A stretch of 64,000 nt of DNA, from the NCBI RefSeq assembly GCF_943192995.1, contig NZ_CALPCP010000001.1:360338-424337 (forward strand), given 5' to 3'. Position 1 is the first letter of the stretch. Each line of letters starts with the position of its first letter. The DNA comes from Flintibacter muris. Its GTDB lineage: Bacteria; Bacillota; Clostridia; Oscillospirales; Oscillospiraceae. Of the stretch, positions 26,368 to 35,096 are shown piece by piece. A model generated the notes under the pieces. The model did no database searches. It had not been told where the DNA came from and was given only the letters and a program-made list of their open reading frames with translations. The translations under genes were made by a program, and so were the position numbers.

Positions 26368-26373
26368 ATTATA
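26368..26373 (-). promoter_or_regulatory. -10 element for the binding-protein operon
   Basis: TATAAT on the minus strand, with no convincing -35, as expected for an activator-dependent promoter; the operator repeats lie just upstream of it. Confidence 0.5.
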
Positions 26374-26404
26374 CTTGTTCATTGTGCGAATCTATAGTGT
26401 GAAA

Positions 26405-26455
26405 CGTACAATTTTTAGAAAAATCGTACGAACCAACGAAAGCTCGTACGATTTT
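26405..26455. promoter_or_regulatory. Operator-like repeat cluster, three copies
   Basis: AAAATCGTACGA (26420-26431) and TCGTACGATTTT (26444-26455) form a perfect inverted repeat with a 12-base gap; a third near-copy CGTACAATTTTT (26405-26416) faces the first. They sit between the PocR-AraC gene and the binding-protein promoter, so they are likely its binding sites. Confidence 0.6.
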
Positions 26456-26483
26456 GAAGCGATTCTTGCAAAATATGACAGTT

Positions 26484-27335
26484 TTATTCGCTGCCCCTGC
26501 CCCGCACCTTCTTGCGGAAGGCGCTGGGGGTGGTGCCGGTCATGGAGCGGAAGACCTTTGAGAAGTAGTTGTAGTCGCTGATTCCCACCTCCTCCGCCAC
26601 AGCGGAGATGGGCATGTTGCTCTGAAGCAGCAGCCGCTTGGCCGCGCCAATGCGCCGCTGGGCAATGAGGTAGGACAGGGTCTGTCCCCCGGACAGCTCC
26701 TTGGCCAGGGCGCACAGCTTGGTGCGCCCGATGTGCAGCTGTTTGGAGATAGAGGCCAGTGACAGCTTATCCATGTAGTGCTGGTCCAAAAACAGCTCCA
26801 GCCGCTGGGTGTCGGTCTGCTCGGTGGTGAGGATCATGCCCTTGAGGCGGATGTAGGCGGACAGGGCCTCCAGGGTTTCGGCGTAGGCCTGGATCTCCTG
26901 CTGGGAGTACTGGAGGAACTGGAAAAAGGCGTCCTTCAAAGCGTCGGGGCCGTCAGGCCACCACTCCAGCAGCGGGCGGGTGCGCTCCCACTGCTCCTCA
27001 ATGGGGGAGTCGTCCAGATAGCAGCCGAAAATCAGGTAGGCCAGAGGATTTTTCTTGTCGTAAAGGGGCATAACCGCTTCACAGATCCCGGCGTGGCAGC
27101 GGTAGAACTGAAAGCCCTTTTCGGCGGTGTAGTTGCGTACCTTCCACATGTCGCAGTCCACACAGCGCTGGTGGCCCTCGGGCAGGTTGTTGATAGCCCG
27201 GCAGAAGGAAGGGTGGTCCTTAAACAGGTGAATGTCCCGCCCTTGGGGGTCCAGAATGTTGGCGGTCAGCCCGGTGAGGACGTAGAGGTTGGTGACCAGC
27301 TGAAGCAGCTGTTCCTCGTCAAACAGAATGTCCAA
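26484..27335 (-). CDS. PocR-domain AraC family regulator
   Basis: 283 residues from a TTG at 27335 with GGAGG upstream. Residues about 5-160 are a PocR sensory domain with its conserved cysteines (CRAINNLPEGHQRC, CDMWK, RCHAGICEAV); residues 185-283 are two AraC helix-turn-helix motifs (LASISKQLHIGRTKLCALAK, ISAVAEEVGISDYNYFSKVF). PocR domains bind small hydrocarbon or sugar-like ligands. It lies just upstream of the importer operon and downstream of nahK, both same strand, so it likely activates glycan use. Confidence 0.88.
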   Translation of the reverse strand: MDILFDEEQLLQLVTNLYVLTGLTANILDPQGRDIHLFKDHPSFCRAINNLPEGHQRCVDCDMWKVRNYTAEKGFQFYRCHAGICEAVMPLYDKKNPLAYLIFGCYLDDSPIEEQWERTRPLLEWWPDGPDALKDAFFQFLQYSQQEIQAYAETLEALSAYIRLKGMILTTEQTDTQRLELFLDQHYMDKLSLASISKQLHIGRTKLCALAKELSGGQTLSYLIAQRRIGAAKRLLLQSNMPISAVAEEVGISDYNYFSKVFRSMTGTTPSAFRKKVRGRGSE

Positions 27336-27352
27336 CCTTGTCTCCTCCTTGT

Positions 27353-28468
27353 CTATTTGCCTTGGTATTGGTTGACAATGGACTCCAGCTCAGGCCAGTG
27401 GGACTCCATATCGGCCACCAGCTTGAACTGGGTGCGGCAGCGGTCCAGATTGTGCTTCTCACGGGCGATATGGAAGTACTCATCCCCCACCAGATAGTCG
27501 GTGAGAAAGCGCATCCCGCACTCCAGGGTCATCAGCTTGGCTCCCCAGGGCAGGTAGGCGATCTCCATGTCGGTGAGGGAGCCGCCGGTGCCCTCCAGAA
27601 AGGCGGCGGTGTAAACGGCGAACAGGTCTATGTCCAGATTGACCTTGGACAGGTCGGTCTCGTCCTCGGCGGCGTGGTTGGCTCCGAAGCGGATGGAGTC
27701 GCCAAAGTCGTAGAGCACCAGGCCGGGCATGACGGTGTCCAGGTCGATAATGCACACGCCCTCGCCGGTGGCCTCGTCCATAAGGACGTTGTTCAGCTTG
27801 GTGTCGTTGTGAGTGACCCGCAGGGGCAGCTTGCCCGAGCGCATGGCGTCCAGAGCCACGGAGCAGTCGGCCTCACGGGCCAGGACAAAGTCGATCTCGG
27901 GCTTGCATTCCGCCGCCCGGCCCAGCTTGTCGGCCTGGACGGCCTCCTTGAACCTGGCCAGCCGGTCCTCTGTGTTGTGGAAGTTGGGGATGGTCTCGTA
28001 GAGGGTGCCGGCGGGGTAGTCCTTCAAAAGCTGCTGGAACCGGCCGAAGGCCCGGCCAGAGGCGGCGAAGAGCTCAGGGGTGTCCGCCGCCTGGTGGCAG
28101 ACGGTGTGCTCCACAAAGGGGTACAGCCGCCAGGCGCCGTTCTGACTGTCGGTGTAGAAGGACTGGCCGTTTTTGGGGCGGATGACCTCCATGGCCTCAC
28201 GGCTGCGGTCGCCGCCGTGCTTTTCAATTTCCCTGCCCAAGAACTCGGTTACGCCGATAATGTTCTCCATCAGCTGGTCGGGGCGCTTGAAGGCGGCGGA
28301 GCTCATGCGCTGGAGGATGAACCGGCGGCAGCAGGTGTTTTCCGGCTGGGTGTGGACCACAAAGGTGTCATTGATATGGCCGCAGCCGTACCGGATGGCG
28401 CCCACCACAGGGGCGCCGAAATCAAAGGCCTCCAGTACCTCCTGAAGGGTCTGTTCTGCCTGAACCAT
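27353..28468 (-). CDS. NahK-like N-acetylhexosamine 1-kinase (APH fold)
   Basis: 371 residues, aminoglycoside-phosphotransferase-like kinase. GHINDTFVV is the nucleotide loop, LRVTHNDTKLNNVL the catalytic loop with Asp, and VCIIDLDTVMPG the metal-binding Asp. The AAFKRPDQLMENI and FHNTEDRLARF stretches and gene context match NahK/LnpB of the bifidobacterial lacto-N-biose pathway, which makes GlcNAc-1-P or GalNAc-1-P. GGAGGT precedes the ATG. A homoserine-kinase-like function is less likely given the neighbours. Confidence 0.82.
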   Translation of the reverse strand: MVQAEQTLQEVLEAFDFGAPVVGAIRYGCGHINDTFVVHTQPENTCCRRFILQRMSSAAFKRPDQLMENIIGVTEFLGREIEKHGGDRSREAMEVIRPKNGQSFYTDSQNGAWRLYPFVEHTVCHQAADTPELFAASGRAFGRFQQLLKDYPAGTLYETIPNFHNTEDRLARFKEAVQADKLGRAAECKPEIDFVLAREADCSVALDAMRSGKLPLRVTHNDTKLNNVLMDEATGEGVCIIDLDTVMPGLVLYDFGDSIRFGANHAAEDETDLSKVNLDIDLFAVYTAAFLEGTGGSLTDMEIAYLPWGAKLMTLECGMRFLTDYLVGDEYFHIAREKHNLDRCRTQFKLVADMESHWPELESIVNQYQGK

Positions 28469-28471
28469 GGC

Positions 28472-29392
28472 TCACACCTCCCACAGCCGGTCGGGATAGA
28501 GCCCCGCCGCGGTCTTTTCGGCGATAGCGGCCACCACTGTGGGCTTATCCTCCCGGTAGGTGACGCCGTACCACTTGTCGGCGCTGCGCAGCACCTTTAC
28601 CCGGGCCTTGCCCTCGTCGATAAGCTGGCTGACCACCGTGGGCAGGAAGTACTCCCCCTTCTCCGGGTTTTCCGCCAGGGTTTTATCCAAAAAGGCGGGG
28701 AAGCGGGCCAGGGCCTCGTCTAAAAAGCTGCGGTTGAAGCCCCACATGTTCATGGACACAATGGTGTTTTCGTCCAGCTGGGTCCAGGTGGCCCCGTCGT
28801 CCTCGGTGAAGCGGGGGGGCGGACCCTTCTCGATCTTGGTGCGCTCCACCACCTGGGCAAGGTAGTGGTCCTCCGTCTCCTCGCACACCCCTCGGGCCAC
28901 AGTACCGTTCTCGGTGACGGTGTTTTTTACCAGATAGCCCACCATGACATACTCGTAGACGTCCCCATCGGGGTGGGCGGAGAGGTACTGGTAAATCTCC
29001 TGAAAGGCCTCGGGGCCGTAGTAGTCGTCGGCGTTAATGACGGCGAAGGGGCCGTCCACAATTTTCCGGGCGGCCAGGGCGGCGTGGGCGGTGCCCCAGG
29101 GCTTGGTCCGCCCGGCGGGGACGGTGTACCCCTCAGGCAGATCCTCCTTGAGCTGATAGGCGTACTTCACGTCCATCACCTGAGACACCCTGTCGCCAAT
29201 GGCGGCCTTGAAATCGGCCTCGATTTCCGGCTTGATGATAAAAATCACTGTCTCAAAGCCGGCCCGCTTGGCGTCGTAGATGGAGTAGTCGATAATAAGC
29301 TGGCCGTGGTTCCCCACCGGGTCCAGCTGCTTGAGGCCGCCGTACCGGCTTCCCATACCGGCGGCCATGATGACAAGAACGGGTTTGTTCAC
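28472..29392 (-). CDS. Sugar-1-phosphate nucleotidyltransferase
   Basis: 306 residues from a GTG at 29392 (AGGAGG six bases upstream). The signature LVIMAAGMGSRYGGLKQLDPVG is a nucleotidyltransferase loop and AVINADDYYG holds the metal Asp. It lies three bases from nahK. I infer it makes the UDP-sugar from the NahK product, standing in for the LnpC/GalT-type exchange enzyme of the known pathway. Base specificity (UTP or other) cannot be read. Confidence 0.8.
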   Translation of the reverse strand: MNKPVLVIMAAGMGSRYGGLKQLDPVGNHGQLIIDYSIYDAKRAGFETVIFIIKPEIEADFKAAIGDRVSQVMDVKYAYQLKEDLPEGYTVPAGRTKPWGTAHAALAARKIVDGPFAVINADDYYGPEAFQEIYQYLSAHPDGDVYEYVMVGYLVKNTVTENGTVARGVCEETEDHYLAQVVERTKIEKGPPPRFTEDDGATWTQLDENTIVSMNMWGFNRSFLDEALARFPAFLDKTLAENPEKGEYFLPTVVSQLIDEGKARVKVLRSADKWYGVTYREDKPTVVAAIAEKTAAGLYPDRLWEV

Positions 29393-29435
29393 TGTTATCC
29401 TCCTAAATATTTGTTTTGGTGTATGCACACTGTGC

Positions 29436-29509
29436 GCAGGGCGGGACGACTCGGCCCGCCGTAATTGAATCGCGCTGAAGGGCGGCGCGCCGAGGCCGTC
29501 GCGCCCTGC
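29436..29509. repeat. Inverted pair of GC-rich intergenic repeats, copies 2 and 3
   Basis: GCAGGGCGGGACG...GGCCCGCC at 29436-29461 faces GGCGGCGCGCC...CGCGCCCTGC at 29481-29509. The arms can form one long hairpin. Same unit as at 926-953. Confidence 0.6.
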
Positions 29510-29518
29510 ACAGAGGTC

Positions 29519-30538
29519 TTATCCCTTGTACCCGTTGGGATTCATGGACTGCCACTTCCAGGAGGAGGCGCACATCTCCTCAATGCCCAGCTGGGCCTGC
29601 CAGCCCAGCTCCTCCCGGGCCTTGGCGGGGTCGGCGTAGCAGGCGGCGATATCGCCGGGGCGGCGGGGGTCGATCACGTGGGGCAGGTCGTGGCCGCAGG
29701 CCTTCTCATAGGCGTGGAGCACGTCCAGCACGGAGTAGCCGTTGCCGGTGCCCAGGTTGCACACGAACAGGCCGCAGTTGGCAGCCAGCTTTTTCAAGGC
29801 GGCCACGTGGCCCTTTGCCAGATCTACCACATGGATATAGTCCCGCACGCCGGTGCCGTCAGGGGTGGGGTAGTCGTTGCCGTAGACGTGGACCTTCTCC
29901 AGCTGGCCCACCGCCACCTTGGCAATATAGGGGACCAGGTTGTTGGGAATACCGTTGGGGTCCTCGCCAATCAGGCCGCTGTCGTGGGCGCCAATGGGGT
30001 TGAAATAGCGCAGCAGGGCCACGTTGAGCTCCGGATCGGCGGCGCAGATGTCCATAAGCATCTGTTCCTGGAACAGCTTGGAGGTGCCGTAGGGGTTGGT
30101 GGTGCCGCCGGTGGGGAAGTCCTCCCGGATAGGAACGGTGGCGGGGTCGCCATACACCGTGGCGGAGGAGGAGAAGACAAAGTTCTTCACCCCATGGCGG
30201 CGCATGGCCTGGAGCAGATAGAGGGTGCTGATGAGGTTGTTGGAGTAGTACTCCAGGGGCTTGGCCACGCTCTCGCCCACAGCCTTCAGCCCGGCGAAGT
30301 GGATGACCGCGTCGATATCCGGATACCGGGCGAAAAGGGCCTCCACCTCCTGCTCATCACACAACTCAGTCTTGACAAAGGGGACTTCCTTCCCCGTGAT
30401 CTTCGCCACCCGGCGGAGAGATTCCTCGCTGGAGTTGTACAGGTTGTCCGCCACAACAATGTCGTAGCCCGCCTGGATAAGCTCCACACAGGTATGGCTG
30501 CCGATATAGCCGGCTCCGCCGCAGACCAGAATAGACAT
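29519..30538 (-). CDS. galE: UDP-glucose/UDP-HexNAc 4-epimerase
   Basis: 339 residues from the ATG at 30538 (AAAGGAG upstream). NAD loop GGAGYIGSH, the SSSATVYG serine/threonine and the catalytic YGTSK tyrosine/lysine are all present, with the GalE end block YADPAKAREELGW. With NahK and the nucleotidyltransferase it completes conversion of GalNAc/Gal-type to GlcNAc/Glc-type sugar nucleotides. It is first in this minus-strand run. Confidence 0.95.
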   Translation of the reverse strand: MSILVCGGAGYIGSHTCVELIQAGYDIVVADNLYNSSEESLRRVAKITGKEVPFVKTELCDEQEVEALFARYPDIDAVIHFAGLKAVGESVAKPLEYYSNNLISTLYLLQAMRRHGVKNFVFSSSATVYGDPATVPIREDFPTGGTTNPYGTSKLFQEQMLMDICAADPELNVALLRYFNPIGAHDSGLIGEDPNGIPNNLVPYIAKVAVGQLEKVHVYGNDYPTPDGTGVRDYIHVVDLAKGHVAALKKLAANCGLFVCNLGTGNGYSVLDVLHAYEKACGHDLPHVIDPRRPGDIAACYADPAKAREELGWQAQLGIEEMCASSWKWQSMNPNGYKG

Positions 30539-30707
30539 AAAAACCGCTCCTTTATATAAAAAATAATACTGCTCCTTTGGTATTCCCATTGTAGCGCCTG
30601 AACAGGAAAAAGGAAAGAGACGATTTCACCAATAATCTGGAATATCGTCCATTGTTTTGACTATTTTTATATTTACAGCAAGCTTCAAAATCGCTGACAC
30701 CGAAGCC

Positions 30708-30816
30708 GCAGGGGCGGCCTGGGCCGTCTGCAGAAACAATGGCCCCGCCTATACAGGCGGGCGGCCAAAGGCTGCCCCTGCAAATCATCTGTAGGGGTCG
30801 GCCCCTGGCCGACCCG
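30708..30816. repeat. Compound palindromic intergenic repeats
   Basis: GCAGGGGCGGCCTGGGCCG faces GGCGGCCAAAGGCTGCCCCTGC, followed by TGTAGGGGTCGGCCCCTGGCCGACCC. Related to the repeats at 926 and 29436. The 430-bp galE-transporter gap holds nothing else I can support. Confidence 0.6.
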
Positions 30817-30968
30817 TTTTCCAGGATTTTTGACGTTTGCTATAGACACCTGTAAAACCCCACTCTGGTAAATTTTCGGTTTTGGCTCTGATTTATTCGT
30901 TGCTTTTTTGTGCAGATTATATTATACTCGGTCTGTAGAAAGAAACACAGTGAGGATGAGGAGATTTT

Positions 30969-32294
30969 ATGGATACAAAAAAGCATAGATTTTCCAGCGG
31001 CTGGGGCTTTGTCCTCTCGGCGGTGGGCTCCGCCGTGGGCATGGCCAATGTATGGGGCTTTCCGGCCAAGATGGGCAGCAACGGCGGCGGGGCCTTTCTG
31101 CTGGCCTACCTGTTTTTTATCATGCTGTTCGGCACGGTGGGCCTGTCCGCTGAGTACGCCGTGGGCCGCCGGGCCCACACAGGCACCCTGGGCTCCTACC
31201 GGATGGCCTGGTCCAGCCGCAAAAAGGAGCTGGGAACCGCCGGAGCCACCCTGGGCTGGCTGCCCCTGGCCGGGTCCATGTGTATCGCCATTGGCTACGC
31301 CGTTATCATCGCCTATGTGCTGAAAGCCTTTGCCGCCTCGGCGGGCGGGTCGCTGATGACGGTGGACACCGGTGCCTGGTTTGACTCCTTCTCTTTGGCG
31401 GACTACTCTGTGGTCCCCTTCCATGTTGTTGTGGTGGTGGGCACCCTGCTCACCCTGCTGCTGGGGGCCAAAAGCATTGAGCGGACCAACAAGGTGATGA
31501 TGCCTGTGTTTTTTATCATTTTCCTGATCCTGGCCGTCCGGGTGGCCTTTCTCCCTGGGGCGGCTGAGGGCTACCGATATATGTTTACCCCCCGCTGGGC
31601 CGATCTGCTGGACCCCATGGTGTGGATCTGGGCCATGGGCCAGGCCTTCTTCTCCCTGTCCATCACGGGCAGCGGCATGATTGTCTACGGGGCCTACCTC
31701 AACTCTGAGGAGGATGTGGTCTCCCTGGCCAAGCAGACCGCCCTGTTTGACACCATTGCCGCTCTGGTGGCCGCCCTGGTGATTATTCCCGCCTGCTTTG
31801 CCTACGGGCTGGACGTGGGGGCCGGTCCCTCCCTGCTTTTTGTCACCCTGCCCCGGATTTTGCAGGACATCCCCCTGGGCCGGCTGTTCGCGGTGATCCT
31901 GTATACTGCCATGGTCTTTGCCGGGGTGAGCTCCCTGCAAAACATGTTTGAGGCGGTGGGCGAGTCTCTGCTTCACCGCTTCCCCAGGCTGAACCGGAAG
32001 GCCATGCTGGCTTTGCTGTGCGTCATCTGCCTGGGCATTGGCCTGAACATGGAGCCCATTTTCAAGTGGGGCCCTTGGATGGATATCGTATCCATCTATA
32101 TCATCCCAATCGGAGCCACCCTGGGGGCGCTGTCCTGGTTCTGGATTATGAAAAAGGATGAGCTGATGGAGGAGATCAACCGGGGGGCGAAAAAGCCCTC
32201 TGGCCTGATGTGGTACAGCTTGGGGCGGTATCTGTACGTCCCCTGCGCTGTCATTTTGTGCTGCGTGGCGCTGTTTTTAAAGGTGGCGTTTTAA
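30969..32294 (+). CDS. Sodium:neurotransmitter symporter (NSS) family transporter
   Basis: 441 residues and about 11-12 membrane spans. The first span has the LeuT-like sodium site GFVLSAVGSAVGMANVWGFP and GGGAFLLAYL; the sixth region has WAMGQAFFSLSITGSGMIVYG. Members import amino acids or related solutes with sodium. Not linked by operon to the sugar genes (opposite strand). Substrate unknown. Confidence 0.92.
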   Translation: MDTKKHRFSSGWGFVLSAVGSAVGMANVWGFPAKMGSNGGGAFLLAYLFFIMLFGTVGLSAEYAVGRRAHTGTLGSYRMAWSSRKKELGTAGATLGWLPLAGSMCIAIGYAVIIAYVLKAFAASAGGSLMTVDTGAWFDSFSLADYSVVPFHVVVVVGTLLTLLLGAKSIERTNKVMMPVFFIIFLILAVRVAFLPGAAEGYRYMFTPRWADLLDPMVWIWAMGQAFFSLSITGSGMIVYGAYLNSEEDVVSLAKQTALFDTIAALVAALVIIPACFAYGLDVGAGPSLLFVTLPRILQDIPLGRLFAVILYTAMVFAGVSSLQNMFEAVGESLLHRFPRLNRKAMLALLCVICLGIGLNMEPIFKWGPWMDIVSIYIIPIGATLGALSWFWIMKKDELMEEINRGAKKPSGLMWYSLGRYLYVPCAVILCCVALFLKVAF

Positions 32295-32353
32295 GCTCCC
32301 CTCTCTAGAGGGAGCTGTGTGTGGATCATTTTTGGAGATGGAGGTATTCTGTT

Positions 32354-33229
32354 GTGACATTTGAACTGAAAAAAGGCGATTTGCGGGCCGTGGCCCAGAC
32401 AAAGGGCGGGGAGCTGGTCTCCTTCCGGGACGGGGACGGCCTGGAATATATCTGGGAGGGGGACCCCGCCTTCTGGTCGGGACAGAACCCCATTCTGTTT
32501 CCCATAGTGGGCTCGCTGAAGGACGGTAAGATCGACATTGGAGGCAGGACCTTTGAGATGGCCCGCCATGGCTTTGCCCGAAGGATGGAATTTTCTCCTG
32601 TGGAACAGGGGGAGGACTTTGTTGCCCTGGAGCTGCGGGAGAGCGGGGAGACCCTGGAGCGCTACCCCTTCCCCTTCTCTCTGAAAGCAACCCACCGGTT
32701 GCTGGATGATGGATTTTCCACCACCTTTACCATAGCCAACACGGGAGACAACCACATGCCCTTCTGCATTGGGGGTCACACCGCCATCCGCTGTCCTCTC
32801 CGGGAGGGGGAGCGGTTTGAGGACTACGAGCTCCTTTTTGAGGAGCCCGAGCATGCGGACAGTCATCTGCTGAACGCCGGCGGCATCATCCGCCACAACG
32901 GCCGCAGGCCCATGCTGAATGAGAGCGGAATGCTCCCTCTGGACTACGGCAGCTTTGCTGAGATGGACACCATTATTTTTTCTATGCTGCGTTCAGGAAA
33001 GGTCTCCCTCCTCCACCGGGAGAGCGGGCGGGGTGTGTGCCTGGACTTCCACGAGTTCCCCATGGTGGCTTTCTGGACCAATCCGGGGGCGCCCTACCTG
33101 TGCCTGGAGCCCTGGCAGGGCTGCGCTGCTTACGACAACGAGAGCGGAAAGTTTGAGGATAAGCCCTTCTGCGCCATCCTGGCACCCGGCAAGGAGAAAA
33201 CCTTGACATATTCCTTCCACATTGGGTAG
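32354..33229 (+). CDS. LacX-like aldose 1-epimerase family protein
   Basis: 291 residues from a GTG at 32354 (GGAGGT eight bases upstream). Beta-sandwich mutarotase fold: GGELVSFRDGDGLEYIWEGD, FPIVGSLKDG, the catalytic-type histidines MARHGFAR and IGGHTAIRCPL, and a late acidic FCLEPWQG-like block (LCLEPWQG). Would interconvert sugar anomers in the cytoplasm. Follows the NSS gene by 59 bases. Confidence 0.88.
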   Translation: MTFELKKGDLRAVAQTKGGELVSFRDGDGLEYIWEGDPAFWSGQNPILFPIVGSLKDGKIDIGGRTFEMARHGFARRMEFSPVEQGEDFVALELRESGETLERYPFPFSLKATHRLLDDGFSTTFTIANTGDNHMPFCIGGHTAIRCPLREGERFEDYELLFEEPEHADSHLLNAGGIIRHNGRRPMLNESGMLPLDYGSFAEMDTIIFSMLRSGKVSLLHRESGRGVCLDFHEFPMVAFWTNPGAPYLCLEPWQGCAAYDNESGKFEDKPFCAILAPGKEKTLTYSFHIG

Positions 33230-33297
33230 CTTCCCTAAAGCGAAAAAAGTCCCCCCTTGAGGGGGCGTCTGATAAAGAAGTTTTCTTTGTTGGGTGG

Positions 33298-33336
33298 CAA
33301 CCGCATGATACTATGGTGTCATGCGGTTGTTTTTTT
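33298..33336 (+). terminator. Intrinsic terminator
   Basis: CAACCGCATGA pairs with TCATGCGGTTG, followed by seven T. It ends the NSS-mutarotase unit or, on the other strand, follows the recombinase remnant. Confidence 0.8.
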
Positions 33337-33660
33337 ACTATACCGGCTAAATTCCGGGGAAAAATCTATCTTGCCAATGAAGTTATAGTGTATGTCGATG
33401 CGCTGAACACGGTGGCCGCTGGACTTATCGGGAGCATGGACAACGATTTTCTCCACAAACTCCCGCAAAAGGGCCGGGGTCAGCTCGGTGGGCTGGGTGT
33501 ACTTTTTTACAATCTTCAGAAAGCTCTGGACATCGACCGCCTGCGCTCGGGCGGCGTGTACGATAGAGGACAGATCCTCTATGGACTGTTTCAGCGCCGC
33601 TTGCTCTTGTCCGTAGCCCTCGGACAGCTTGGCAATGATATCCTGTCCTATGCGGTTTTG
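33319..33660 (-). pseudogene. Large serine recombinase, C-terminal (DUF4368) remnant
   Basis: From about 33660 down the minus strand reads IIAKLSEGYGQEQAALKQSI, LTPALLREFVEKIVVHAPDK and HRVQRIDIHYNFIGKI, the DUF4368 tail of TnpX/Tn4451-type serine recombinases. The catalytic and zinc domains are gone; at about 33661 it joins a transposase fragment on the other strand. Confidence 0.8.
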
Positions 33661-33663
33661 GCA

Positions 33664-33876
33664 GGGATGGAACCCGTGATTCCGCCGAAGAAGAATCGGA
33701 AAGAACAGCGTGACTACGATAAATATCTCTATAAGCTGCGTCACTTGGTAGAAAACTGCTTTCTATCCCTGAAACGTTGGAGGGGCATTGCCACTCGCAG
33801 CGCCAAAACCTCAGATGCTTTTATCGCTGCGGTACACGTTCGCTGTATCGCTATTTGGGGCGCTATTTGTGTCTAA
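33664..33876 (+). pseudogene. IS5 family transposase, C-terminal remnant
   Basis: Starting at GMEPVIPPKKNRKEQRDYDK the frame gives YKLRHLVENCFLSLKRWRGI and AFIAAVHVRCIAIW then stops: the end of a DDE transposase with the catalytic glutamate region (LVENCF). The upstream two-thirds are missing. Confidence 0.8.
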
Positions 33877-34228
33877 CTTGGGTAGACATTATCTAAGCAA
33901 TCTTCAAAATGCCGGCATCGGTATGGCCGTTTGCACCACTCGCCATATTTTACAGCAGCATCCAAGTAACCCCGCCAGCTTTTTGCTGTAGACTGTCTGC
34001 CCCTATCGGCCTCTTCTGTTTGTTGCAACTTCTTACACTTCTGAGTAATTTCGTATTTCAGACTTCCCATTGTATTAAGGACTCCATTATTGCGTTAAAA
34101 TTCTTTACTCGTCACGACATTCCGCATAATTATTTTTAATGCTTGTTGTCCTGCAGAACAATGTTTCTGGCTTGACAAATGGGCTTTTGTGGTGTAAGAT
34201 ATGCAAGTATCTTGATAATAATAGACAT
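33877..34228. other. 352-bp AT-rich spacer without a supported gene
   Basis: Only short unconvincing frames and no ribosome sites. Base composition is clearly more AT-rich than the chromosome around it, fitting mobile-element debris. Confidence 0.6.
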
Positions 34229-34280
34229 GCTGGTGTAGTTCGATCGGTAGAGTAGTTGATTCGTAATTACCAGACCGGGC
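34229..34280 (+). pseudogene. tRNA-Thr remnant (5' two-thirds)
   Basis: GCTGGTGTAG acceptor/D-arm start, a D-loop CGATCGGTAGAG, and TGATTCGTAATTACCAG around a CGT anticodon. The variable/T-arm and 3' acceptor are missing after about 34280. An intact tRNA-Thr with the same anticodon begins 17 bases on. Confidence 0.6.
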
Positions 34281-34296
34281 AAAGACAATCAAATAC

Positions 34297-34371
34297 GCTG
34301 ATGTGGCTCAATGGCAGAGCATCTCACTCGTAATGAGAAGGTTGTGGGTTCGATTCCCACCATCAGCTCCA
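34297..34371 (+). tRNA. tRNA-Thr(CGU)
   Basis: GCTGATG pairs with CATCAGC; the anticodon arm TCTCA-CTCGTAA-TGAGA gives CGT, reading ACG; the T-loop GGTTCGATTCC is standard; TCCA at the end includes an encoded CCA. Confidence 0.93.
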
Positions 34372-34591
34372 ATAATCCCTGAATATCGGCTGATATTTGG
34401 GGATTGTTGTATTTTTACGCCTACTTTCATTTTTACTGGCTTGTGTCGTTTTGAAGCTGCTGTTGCCGCTTGTTTTTTAGCCCAGAGTCAGTCAAGACCC
34501 ACAGCCTGACCCACACGGGGAAATATCCGGAAACAACGCAAGAGCGCCGGACGTAAAATCCGGCACTCCTGCTGTGTGTCGATTCTGTTTT

Positions 34592-34752
34592 TTACATTAC
34601 CTGTGTCATAAAGCTGCCCATGGTCCGGGCGGCCTCATCCTGCTTCTGACGGGGGGCATGGGTGTAGGTGCGGAGGGTGAACCCGGCGTCGTAGTGGTCC
34701 AGCATAAGCTCTGCCACTTCGTCTACATCATCCTGGGCAAATCGTTCACATA
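34592..34752 (-). pseudogene. Tyrosine integrase, C-terminal remnant
   Basis: Minus strand: VAELMLDHYDAGFTLRTYTH then AARTMGSFMTQVM and a stop. This is the end of a Tn916/phage-type tyrosine integrase, including the HYDAGFTLRTYTHA stretch after the catalytic site. N-terminal and core parts are missing. It lies 220 bases from the tRNA-Thr, the kind of gene such integrases target. Confidence 0.75.
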
Positions 34753-35096
34753 GACGCTCATAGCAAATAGCTTCATCAACTTCTCTCCTACACTCGAACT
34801 ATCTATCAATCCTGTCTCTGGCTGGAAACCTGATGGAAGGATAGATAGAGCTGTATAGATAAAATCAGTTTGATTTGATTCAGTATAATTTGCTTCTGCT
34901 TTTCGGAACTCTTGACTTCCGCTTTTGAGAAGTCTTGACTTCCGAGAATCGAAAATCTGGGAATGGCCTGTGGCACAGCGGGTTGAGGTGGTCTCTTTCG
35001 AGTAGTGAACCGCTTGACATAGATTTTGCGGGACGGCCTTGTCCCTGTTTCACGCGCTCGATCAGGCCCAAACCGTTTCCCATCACATTCATTTGA
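34753..35096. other. 344-bp spacer at the end of the glycan operon
   Basis: No supported gene. It contains a short direct repeat CTTGACTTCCG (near 34911 and 34932). Nothing else seen. Confidence 0.5.

Noticed and set aside
33313..33876. One 187-residue plus-strand protein
   Set aside because: Its first 115 residues are antisense to the recombinase tail; only the part from 33664 is transposase-like.
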